Source of the DNA: Verrucomicrobiota bacterium
Lineage (GTDB): Bacteria; Verrucomicrobiota; Lentisphaeria; JABSQK01; JAJFLO01
Direction of reading: 5' to 3'
Length of the DNA stretch: 64,000 bases
Assembly (NCBI GenBank): GCA_021772635.1
Contig: JAJFLP010000101.1
Location: 62,001 to 126,000, forward strand
Shown piece by piece: positions 1 to 6,038 of this stretch (positions are counted from its first letter, which is position 1; each line of letters starts with the position of its first letter). A program made the translations under genes and the position numbers. Under the pieces are notes generated by a model. The model was not told the DNA's origin. It was given only the letters and a program-made list of their open reading frames with translations, and did no database searches.

Positions 1-1
1 T

Positions 2-157
2 AGTGGCTCCGGCAATGGTTCTGGAAACGGCTCCGGCAACGGCTCTGGCAATGGTTCCGGCAACGGGTCAGGCAACGGGTCAGGCAACGGATCTGGGAAT
101 GGGTCAGGGAACGGATCTGGGAATGGGTCCGGCAGTGGTTCGGGTAGTGGAAACTAA
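2..157 (+). CDS. C-terminal end of a Ser-Gly-Asn-Gly repeat protein (partial)
   Basis: The window opens inside a reading frame of 51 codons ending at TAA 155-157. It encodes a nearly perfect tetrapeptide repeat, Ser-Gly-Asn-Gly, about a dozen times, degenerating to Ser-Gly-Ser-Gly at the end. Synonymous codons vary between repeats (ggc/ggg/ggt/gga, tcc/tct/tca), which means the protein repeat is kept while the DNA drifts. A factor-independent terminator follows 60 bases downstream, supporting a real gene end. The N-terminal part lies outside the window, so the function is unknown. Low-complexity Gly/Ser/Asn tails are typical of exported or surface proteins, but that is inference. Confidence 0.7.
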   Translation, partial: SGSGNGSGNGSGNGSGNGSGNGSGNGSGNGSGNGSGNGSGNGSGSGSGSGN

Positions 158-219
158 GATGTGCCCGGGAAGCTAACCGGTAGGTTCAGTGAACGAACCG
201 GATGGCGACTTACTGAGAA

Positions 220-256
220 GGGAAAGACGATTTCGTCTTTCCCTTCTTTATTTTAA
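220..256 (+). terminator. Intrinsic terminator of the SGNG-repeat gene
   Basis: There is a perfect 11-bp inverted repeat, gggaaagacga at 220-230 and tcgtctttccc at 233-243, followed by a T-rich run (ttctttatttt). It sits about 60 bases after the stop at 157. Confidence 0.85.
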
Positions 257-394
257 ACATGGAATGTTTTTTTCCGTTCGTTGTCGTTAGATTGGGAAAT
301 ATCCCAATCGCAGCCGAGCGACGCGAGGCAGCCCTGCAACTGCGAGAAGCGTAGCGCCAAATCAAAAATCAAAAATCCACGAAGGAAAATAAAA

Positions 395-880
395 ATGACA
401 CAGTTAAAAGAAGGCGATCTCGCCCCGGACTTCACCGCGGAGACGGATGGGGGGCAAACAACGTCACTGCAAGATTACAAAGGAAAAACCGTTGTCCTTT
501 ACTTCTATCCCAAGGACGATACTCCAGGTTGCACTAAACAGGCATGCGGCTTTCGCGACCACAATGAGGATTTTTCAGGCAAAAACGTCGTGGTTCTCGG
601 GGTTAGTCCGGACGACTCTGAATCTCATCGTAAGTTTAAGGCGAAGTATAATTTACCTTTTGATTTACTAGTTGACTCAGAGCATGAAATCGCGGATGCA
701 TACGGCGTTTGGGGAGAAAAATCGATGTACGGCAGGAAGTATATGGGAATTATTCGCAGCCATTTCGTGATCGACCCGACGGGAAAACTCAGTGCTGTCC
801 ACTATAAAATCAGCCCACTGGATAGTATTAAAAATGCGGTCAAGGTCGCCAACCGTTTGGGACAGTTGGGACATTCTTAG
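395..880 (+). CDS. bcp: Thioredoxin-dependent peroxiredoxin, Bcp/PrxQ type
   Basis: This 161-residue cytoplasmic thiol peroxidase reduces hydrogen peroxide and organic hydroperoxides with electrons from thioredoxin. The AhpC/TSA fold is visible from the N-terminal APDF motif through YFYPKDDTPGCTKQAC. The peroxidatic cysteine is Cys46 in TPGC, and Cys51, five residues on, is the resolving cysteine of the atypical 2-Cys Bcp/PrxQ class. Length matches the family (150-165). The open frame extends upstream to 281, but the extension is repeat-derived sequence. The ATG at 395 is preceded by gaaggaaaat and starts the conserved domain, so it was chosen. A terminator-like hairpin follows at 901. The gene faces the MBL hydrolase and appears monocistronic. 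Confidence 0.95.
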   Translation: MTQLKEGDLAPDFTAETDGGQTTSLQDYKGKTVVLYFYPKDDTPGCTKQACGFRDHNEDFSGKNVVVLGVSPDDSESHRKFKAKYNLPFDLLVDSEHEIADAYGVWGEKSMYGRKYMGIIRSHFVIDPTGKLSAVHYKISPLDSIKNAVKVANRLGQLGHS

Positions 881-900
881 TTGATAGGTTGTTAGCCCCA

Positions 901-930
901 AATCCAACGAACTTTTCGTTGGATTTTCTT
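901..930 (+). terminator. Terminator after bcp
   Basis: A 10-bp perfect stem, aatccaacga 901-910 pairing with tcgttggatt 916-925, has a 5-base loop and is followed by a T-rich tail. The right arm and tail belong to a dispersed repeat also found at 3484. Confidence 0.7.
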
Positions 931-1034
931 CGTAATCGTACTCGTAATCGTAATCTCTCACAAAATTTCACCTCGAAAAACCAGAAAGATTAAGAGTAAG
1001 AGTACGAATCGGAATGTTCGCTTATTTTAACGTT
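908..1034. repeat. Dispersed repeat, copy 1 (second copy at 3484-3600)
   Basis: About 110 bases here match 3484-3595 with scattered substitutions. Shared blocks include aacttttcgttggattttc, cgtactcgtaatc, aaaatttcacct, aaaccag.aagatta and cggaatgt.cg.ttatttta. The rest of the space between bcp and the hydrolase (to 1144) shows no gene. Confidence 0.75.
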
Positions 1035-1144
1035 AGTTGTTGGTTGTTAACCGCAGAACTGCCTTGATGATAGCAAACAAAGAAACTCCACACCCGCTCG
1101 GTAACCAGCAACTCAACAACCCAGCAACTAAAAGTTCATTTCCA

Positions 1145-2131
1145 TTATCTCGATGGTCTATTTGAGATCTTATCATTTTGGGTCAGGAATGAATATACGA
1201 TTCGTATAAAACGTTCTGCATTCAGAAATCCGCTACCCCATGTATCTTCGAATTCTGCGAGAGGCTCAGTCTCTATAATAGTATCGAGTGACAGCTCCTC
1301 CTTAATCATTCTATTGATTCTATTCTTCACCAGCCTTAACATGCCAAGGTAAGCACGCAGCGATGCGGCGTCACCAAGCGGCCCGTGCCCTGGAATAATC
1401 TTTGTTTCGTCATCGGTCATCGGTAAAACATGTTCCACCGCGTTGATCATCCCAAGCAACGACCCGCCACTCGATTCGTCGATAAACGGGTACATTCCGT
1501 TGAAGAAAATATCGCCCATATGAACTACGTTCGAATCGCGAAAATGGACGATCGTGTCGCCGTCCGTGTGTGCCGGATCAACATGAAAGGCATGAATCTC
1601 CTCACCATTGTAATGAAGCGTCATTGTCTGATCGAATGTTAACATCGGCAATGCAGCGGTTGGTGAGGCTGGAACGGTCTTCGCGAACGCTTTTATAAAT
1701 TGATCGGAGCTCAGTCGCTTACGCACGTCGTCATGGGCAATAATTAAAGTTCCGGACTGAGCAAACGCGAAATTTCCGCCGGTGTGATCGGCATGCCAGT
1801 GCGTATTTAACAAGAATTTGATGGGCTTGCCGGTGAGTTTACGGATCGCCGATCGAATCTTATCGTTAAGCGGAGCGAATTGATCGTCGATGAGAAATAC
1901 CCCGTCACCCCCGATCGACATGCCGATGTTACCCCCCTTCCCGGTTAGCATGTAAACGGTGCCATTTACCGGAATGACTTTAATTTTGACAGAATTGTAC
2001 TCACTGACTGAAGGTTTTTGTTTATTATCTTCTGCTCGCGCAGCAGGACCACCGCAAACACCCAACCACATAAACCCGATTAAGATCAATGACCTACCAC
2101 TATATTTGAATGTGCGAAAAATGGGATACAT
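1145..2131 (-). CDS. Exported metallo-beta-lactamase-fold hydrolase
   Basis: This 328-residue protein has an N-terminal signal peptide (hydrophobic segment about residues 14-30, cleavage near Ala-Arg-Ala 31-33), so it should act in the periplasm. The zinc ligands of the MBL fold are all present: HWHADH at 111-116 (H111, H113, D115, H116), H188 in PAHTDGD, D207 in MGD and H249 in PGHGP. This is a complete dinuclear site. The pattern resembles MBL proteins annotated as quinoprotein-relay or subclass B3/B4-like hydrolases. The substrate cannot be told and beta-lactam resistance should not be assumed. AAAGGAG lies 8 bases before the ATG (2129-2131), a strong ribosome site. The upstream flank is a palindromic repeat (2158). 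Confidence 0.88.
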   Translation of the reverse strand: MYPIFRTFKYSGRSLILIGFMWLGVCGGPAARAEDNKQKPSVSEYNSVKIKVIPVNGTVYMLTGKGGNIGMSIGGDGVFLIDDQFAPLNDKIRSAIRKLTGKPIKFLLNTHWHADHTGGNFAFAQSGTLIIAHDDVRKRLSSDQFIKAFAKTVPASPTAALPMLTFDQTMTLHYNGEEIHAFHVDPAHTDGDTIVHFRDSNVVHMGDIFFNGMYPFIDESSGGSLLGMINAVEHVLPMTDDETKIIPGHGPLGDAASLRAYLGMLRLVKNRINRMIKEELSLDTIIETEPLAEFEDTWGSGFLNAERFIRIVYSFLTQNDKISNRPSR

Positions 2132-2157
2132 ATCTGTGACTCCTTTTATGAAATAAT

Positions 2158-2310
2158 GTATACCGCAAGCGGTACAATTTTCGGTCGGTATGGACGGACT
2201 CCGCTCGCGCGGTCCGCATAAGCAGACTCCGAGAATACAGAGAGAAATATCGTACGGAAATTCTTGGCTGATAAATTCAAAGTTATCCCAAAATAGTACT
2301 GCCTGCAGTA
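2158..2310. repeat. Miniature element bounded by CYGC-arm palindromes
   Basis: The left end has taccgcaagcggta followed by caattttcgg. The right end has tagtactgcctgcagtata preceded by cccaaaa, i.e. the same pattern inverted. It looks like a small non-coding insertion unit with terminal inverted repeats of about 24 bp. Confidence 0.55.
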
Positions 2311-2434
2311 TATTTCACTCCGCATCCGGAACCAGGTTGCTCGCTATATTCCTTAACGGCAATGGCGTTATTCGATGATTTCATTATATTATCCCTGAAT
2401 GTAGACCGCATGTCTTCAGGTTTTCGACCAGGCG

Positions 2435-2452
2435 TTCTGCTGGCCAGCAGAA
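2435..2452. repeat. Perfect 18-bp palindrome TTCTGCTGGCCAGCAGAA
   Basis: The sequence equals its own reverse complement. Related palindromes with the same arms are at 19133-19158 and, with a TGTACA centre, at 24546-24563. Confidence 0.8.
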
Positions 2453-2470
2453 TACCGGTTAACAAATATT

Positions 2471-2512
2471 GTTTCCACCGCGGCGGATTTCGCTAGGCTC
2501 AACATAGATCTT
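2471..2512. repeat. 42-bp repeat, inverted partner at 4421-4462
   Basis: It matches the reverse complement of 4421-4462 at 41 of 42 positions and includes the core ccgcggcggatttcgctagg. The two copies flank crcB and two small genes. Confidence 0.85.
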
Positions 2513-2589
2513 AGGCGATGAATTCAAAGTCGTCCAAAATTGTACTGCTTGCAGTATAGACTGCGGGAAAACTGGTTCAGGGAATACTC

Positions 2590-2994
2590 ATGGCTAATAT
2601 TTTAATCGTTGGATTCGGTGGTTTTATCGGGTCGGTTGCGCGGTACCTCATAAGTGGTTGCGTAAATCAGATATTTAACACCTGCAGCTTCCCAATCGGC
2701 ACCAGCGTGGTAAATGTGTCCGGGTGCTTGATGATCGGGATACTTAGCGGCATCGCCGACACACGTCAGTTATTAAACCCCGAGGTGCGTTTATTCCTGC
2801 TGATCGGCGTACTCGGTGGTTTTACCACGTTCTCGACGTTCGGGTACGAAACCGTAACACTTTTGCGCGAGTCCCAATTCTGGGCGGCTACCGGAAATGT
2901 TTCACTCCAGGTCATCCTTGGCCTCGCCGGGGTGTGGCTGGGATTAATGGCATCACGAGTTATCTATACCGCAAGCGGTACATTTTTCGGATAG
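2590..2994 (+). CDS. crcB: Fluoride-specific ion channel CrcB/Fluc
   Basis: This 134-residue inner-membrane protein of four hydrophobic segments forms the dual-topology dimeric channel that exports fluoride. The family signatures are clear: GGFIGSVARY near the N-terminus, GTSVVNVSGCLMIG in the second helix (the polar-track Asn) and GGFTTFSTFGYET in the third, with the phenylalanine-box and sodium-site region. The length is typical (about 125). CAGGGA lies about 8 bases ahead of the ATG. No fluoride riboswitch was recognised upstream. The last codons, encoding YTASGTFFG, are made of a dispersed palindrome (2965-2981), so the C-terminus has been shaped by a repeat. The gene lies between 42-bp inverted repeats. 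Confidence 0.95.
   Translation: MANILIVGFGGFIGSVARYLISGCVNQIFNTCSFPIGTSVVNVSGCLMIGILSGIADTRQLLNPEVRLFLLIGVLGGFTTFSTFGYETVTLLRESQFWAATGNVSLQVILGLAGVWLGLMASRVIYTASGTFFG
2965..2981. repeat. CYGC-arm palindrome inside the 3' end of crcB
   Basis: Its core is taccgcaagcggta, followed by catttttcgg. It is a member of the dispersed palindrome family also seen at 2158, 2542, 4346, 19387, 21020, 26694, 27146 and 30753. Here it overlaps the last codons of crcB. Confidence 0.8.
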
Positions 2995-3014
2995 CCTCCA
3001 CCTAACGTCCTATA

Positions 3015-3059
3015 GGATTCCGAACGATAAATCGAAAACTCGAAGATGTTTGGTATAAC
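3015..3059 (+). repeat. Dispersed leader repeat ggattccgaacgata, copy 1
   Basis: The segment ggattccgaacgata...cgaaaactcgaag...gtttggtata recurs at 19438-19480 just before another plus-strand gene, and in degraded form at 30801-30843 and 4470-4495. In each case it follows a CYGC-arm palindrome by about 30-100 bases. Confidence 0.75.
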
Positions 3060-3440
3060 ATGGACCACAGAATGAACTTAACTTATTACAGGCACGCGTT
3101 TATGATAGTCTTTCTCCTGTGCGCATTCACAGTTCCGCAAAGCAAAGCAATGACGATTACTCCCGATACAATCAGTATAGCCAAAGAGGGTTTCCCGATT
3201 GTGACAGCGACCCTAAGGGACGCAAGTATACTTCTTAAGACGTCAACAAATCTTTTATATCTTCCGCAAGGTATTATTAAAACTGCATTAGCTCCGACCC
3301 CGTTTACTACTTTAGCCGGAGGGCTTAAAGATATCGCCTTTGGCATAAACGCGGGCGCTCACGTCGTCGGTCAGGTGATCAAAGCCCCCTTCAATCTGCT
3401 TAACAGAACCAGTAGCCGACTCCAAGGTATATTGCTTTAA
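3060..3440 (+). CDS. Small exported protein of unknown function
   Basis: This protein of 126 residues (122 if translation begins at the second Met, 3072) is not assigned to a family. It has a basic N-terminus, a hydrophobic core (FMIVFLLCAF) and a probable signal-peptidase site around SKA at residue 30. The mature part is rich in Ala, Leu and Thr with amphipathic stretches (GIIKTALAPTPF, AFGINAGAHVVGQVIKAPFNLL) that could contact membrane. No clear Shine-Dalgarno sequence precedes either Met. A dispersed leader repeat ends right at the start. It resembles the divergent neighbour at 3604 in general character (short, exported, Gly/Ala-rich) but not in sequence. Confidence 0.6.
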   Translation: MDHRMNLTYYRHAFMIVFLLCAFTVPQSKAMTITPDTISIAKEGFPIVTATLRDASILLKTSTNLLYLPQGIIKTALAPTPFTTLAGGLKDIAFGINAGAHVVGQVIKAPFNLLNRTSSRLQGILL

Positions 3441-3483
3441 GAACTCACCCCATATCTCAATTCATCGGCATAGATCAGGCTAG

Positions 3484-3600
3484 AACTTTTCGTTGGATTT
3501 TCTTCGTATTCGTACTCGTAATCCCTTCCCAAAATTTCACCTTGAGAAACCAGGAAGATTACGAAATCGGAATGTCCGTTTATTTAAACCTGATTCATTC
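3484..3600. repeat. Dispersed repeat, copy 2 (copy 1 at 908-1034)
   Basis: This is the second copy of the repeat described at 908. It begins immediately after a GCATAGATCAGGCTAG half-site (3468-3483), also present at 31467-31482. Confidence 0.7.
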
Positions 3601-3603
3601 GGA

Positions 3604-4059
3604 TCACTCCAACCGAGATGGAACGGGACTATCAGGTGAGAAATATCTAAAAGGCTGAGTCTTTTCTGACATTCTGCCGAATACCGACCGCGGTCGGTCC
3701 CAAAAAATCGTCTCGATAGCATAGAGCGGACCGCCTAGGGCGTAGGCAAGCAAGTATCCGACCGTCATCACTGGCGCAGCGCCGAGCCCCATTCCAAATT
3801 TAAAGGCATCATTCAAGCTAACGTTTGGCGCTATTGCTCCCGGTGACGCGGCGACTCCCAAGATAGAACCCACTGGAACCGCCACTGCGTACGCAGCACT
3901 GATCGTCCCGATCATTACGGAATTAGCAATCTCAGCATCATCCCCAAAATTTGGGATTGGAACGAATTTGTCACCGTTGGACGCCGAGGCTGAAAGAACT
4001 GCCAACGCTACTCCTGCCGCCAGTATAATATAACAACGTTTTAATACGAAATAGTCCAT
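3604..4059 (-). CDS. Small exported or membrane protein of unknown function
   Basis: This 151-residue protein has a signal peptide or anchor (ILAAGVALAVLSASASNG, residues about 12-29) and two further hydrophobic Gly/Ala-rich stretches (about 47-76 and 90-113), followed by a polar tail with FWDRPRSVFGRM. No family is recognised. The start ATG (4057-4059) is two bases from the edge of a large palindromic element (4061-4339), whose terminal repeat supplies the only ribosome-site-like sequence, GCAGGT. The element has therefore replaced the native leader or created a new one. Confidence 0.6.
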   Translation of the reverse strand: MDYFVLKRCYIILAAGVALAVLSASASNGDKFVPIPNFGDDAEIANSVMIGTISAAYAVAVPVGSILGVAASPGAIAPNVSLNDAFKFGMGLGAAPVMTVGYLLAYALGGPLYAIETIFWDRPRSVFGRMSEKTQPFRYFSPDSPVPSRLE

Positions 4060-4060
4060 T

Positions 4061-4339
4061 GTAGTACCTGCTTGTGTAAATTCGAATTAATATGACGAGA
4101 TGTATTTTTGTGCTTCACGATCGTTCCCATGAATAAGGCGATGCCTAAGCATCGTCGGTTCATGGGAACGATGGATGAGCGCTAAAAGACACTCGCCCTG
4201 CGGGTTGCACCTCTTTTGCCACTGTACTGCGAGGGTGAAATCAACAAGTACCTGCGGGTACGAGTTCGAATTCACCATCGCAGTACAGTAAAAAAATAGG
4301 TGCAATCAAATTATTCCAATCTACACAAGCAGGTAGTAG
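4061..4339 (+). repeat. Cloverleaf-like palindromic element, copy a (279 bp)
   Basis: Imperfect inverted ends of about 28 bp (gtagtacctgcttgtgta at 4061-4078 against tacacaagcaggtagta at 4322-4338) close the element. Inside are, in order: hairpin 1 (4094-4197) with arms gatcgttcccatgaa and ttcatgggaacgat and a terminal stem-loop cgatgcctaagcatcg (4139-4154); a mini-hairpin CGCCCTGCGGGTTGC (4194-4208); and hairpin 2 (4205-4305) with a stem of over 30 bp. The same plan with different stem sequences recurs at 13152-13439. It has no coding capacity and may be a structured RNA, a transposable DNA element, or both. Confidence 0.75.
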
Positions 4340-4991
4340 TATATAGACTGCAAGCAGTCGAATTTTTGGTCCGTATGGCCGGACTCCGCTCGTGCGGAGA
4401 CGACTTCAAAATGATTGAGTAAGATCTATGTTGAGCCTAGCGAAATCCGCCGCGGCGGAAACGTTTTTTCAAAAACTCCGTGATTGTTGGTATAACTATA
4501 CCCATCGTCATTGGGTTTTCGACCAGGCATCGGGCAGGTGGCTTCCTCAGTCGCCGTGAACCTGCGCCAAAAGAGGCATAACCTGAGGCGACGAAATGCC
4601 TGTCGTCATAACACAATGAATTACGTACACGACACACTAGGTCGGCTATGGCGCGACATGATGCCGGTTAATAATATACCCTTCAAAATCCATTACGTGA
4701 TAAATTAAAGAACCTTTTTCACAACCATCCCATCTAAGATGAGCCCGTCGGACGACCAATCGGAGTCGAAATCGAAATCGCTATCGAAATCGTTGTTTAG
4801 TTTTTGTGCGAGTCAGTTGCTTATAGCCAAGGAACAAGGAGGAACGATCCCGATTTTGGATCACTATGGGATCACAGTGAACTTTTTTACCCGTTCCGGA
4901 CCGCCAGCGCCTGCTCGAACAGCGGCCATCCTGCAGCCCAGAACGGATTACAGCGGTTTAATAAATCCAGAGGTGATCAAGCTATCGGGGG
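4340..4991. other. Intergenic stretch without a supported gene
   Basis: It contains a CYGC-arm palindrome (4346-4359, gactgcaagcagtc), the inverted 42-bp repeat (4421-4462), a fragment resembling the core of the cloverleaf elements (cgccaaaagaggc near 4567) and a short gaaatc-type repeat near 4764-4792. Open frames of 65-100 codons here have low-complexity or repeat-derived translations and were not accepted. Confidence 0.7.
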
Positions 4992-5948
4992 TCACGCCGT
5001 CTGGTCCATTGCGCGAAGATGTCCCCCTTCCCTCTCGATAACGGCAAATAGATCAAGCTTATTATACTCGTCTCTGATGATTTCCGCATAGCGACTTGAG
5101 TAGAACGGGCCGGCAAAGTAACCATAACCGCCAGTGATAGGTTTTCTGGTCAGATCCGGCAACAGTGTCTTAATAGATTCCTCCTGCTCCACAGTTTGGG
5201 TTACAACGACAACATCATAGAGTATATCTCCTGTATTCGCGCCGATGTAGTTGTCGACCAGCCCGGTCAGTTCCGCAAAAATCAATTCTTCTTCGCTCGA
5301 TACCTCATCATCTATATTAATTAATACTTTTATGAGATCGGCCAGTTGTGAAGCCTGAGTTACGGGCGGTGACGTGCTTAGATAGCCGTTCATGCTGTCA
5401 CGTAAGGCGATAAAACTCGTCGTTCCCGATCCGCGCGTACTTGAATCCCATGTAAAATCAATACCCCATGAATCAGCAAATGATTCGATAAACTCTTTTT
5501 CGCGATCGTCCAGCACATCATCGATTAACGCGACTTGCGTTAGAATATTAACAACTTCCTGAGCGTCTGCGGGTTGAAACATAAGCTTGGCTAGATCACC
5601 AACCTCGTCACGCTCTAATTTAAGCGCCTGCATAAGCAAACTCCAGATTCCCTTTGTTCTTTCGCCTTCGACCCATAATCCTGTTCCGACCGCAATTGTA
5701 AACACTGCGCTTAATATCCAGATAATCGAGCTAAGCACACCGTATATTTGTTTCTCGAAGATAAAATTCACGGCAAGAAAGACGTTTGTAAACAAGCCCA
5801 GTCCCATTGCGATTATTGAAATACTTTCAGCTACCATTCTATCGTGTTTGCGTTTCCAAAGCTTGTTCAGCGACAAGTAAACACGTATTAGCGTCATCGC
5901 TAAAGAAACGTGTACCAGAAATAAAACGAACTGTCGAATATTTTCCAT
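4992..5948 (-). CDS. Membrane protein with TerB-like domain and SPOR-like C-terminus
   Basis: This 318-residue protein begins with about three transmembrane segments (roughly residues 5-25, 40-62 and 66-95). A cytoplasmic or periplasmic helical region follows. It resembles the TerB/DjlA tellurite-resistance fold, with acidic metal-site-like residues in QVALIDDVLDDREKEFIESF (about 137-156) and a second acidic helix pair (INIDDEVSSEEELIFAEL). The C-terminal stretch YGYFAGPFYSSRYAEIIRDE has the spacing of SPOR peptidoglycan-binding motifs (GPF..S...A), but this is only suggestive. AAGGTGA lies 9 bases ahead of the ATG. The next gene upstream on the same strand is the kinase-WD40 gene, whose stop is 90 bases away, so co-transcription is plausible. 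Confidence 0.65.
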   Translation of the reverse strand: MENIRQFVLFLVHVSLAMTLIRVYLSLNKLWKRKHDRMVAESISIIAMGLGLFTNVFLAVNFIFEKQIYGVLSSIIWILSAVFTIAVGTGLWVEGERTKGIWSLLMQALKLERDEVGDLAKLMFQPADAQEVVNILTQVALIDDVLDDREKEFIESFADSWGIDFTWDSSTRGSGTTSFIALRDSMNGYLSTSPPVTQASQLADLIKVLINIDDEVSSEEELIFAELTGLVDNYIGANTGDILYDVVVVTQTVEQEESIKTLLPDLTRKPITGGYGYFAGPFYSSRYAEIIRDEYNKLDLFAVIEREGGHLRAMDQTA

Positions 5949-6038
5949 GTAGCTGTCACCTTAACTTAGTGGATTTCTGATTTTCAAATAAGAACATGTG
6001 ATTGAAAACTCAAGTTCAGTAATATACTACGCGTTTAC

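Larger units (their letters stand above)
2132..2589. other. Repeat-filled intergenic region between the hydrolase and crcB
   Basis: No gene is supported here. The region holds a CYGC-arm palindrome at 2158-2175, an inverted, diverged copy at 2297-2310 (together bounding about 155 bp like the ends of a miniature element), a perfect 18-bp palindrome at 2435-2452 (TTCTGCTGGCCAGCAGAA), a 42-bp segment at 2471-2512 that recurs inverted at 4421-4462, and another palindrome at 2542-2558 just ahead of crcB. Confidence 0.8.

Noticed and set aside
2490-2589. Fluoride riboswitch ahead of crcB
   Set aside because: A ggcgatg string occurs near 2514, but the conserved pseudoknot segments of the crcB motif could not be found and the region is made of repeats.
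4739-5041. 100-codon plus-strand frame
   Set aside because: Low-complexity start from a gaaatc repeat, no ribosome site, no family, and it overlaps the end of the TerB-like gene on the other strand.
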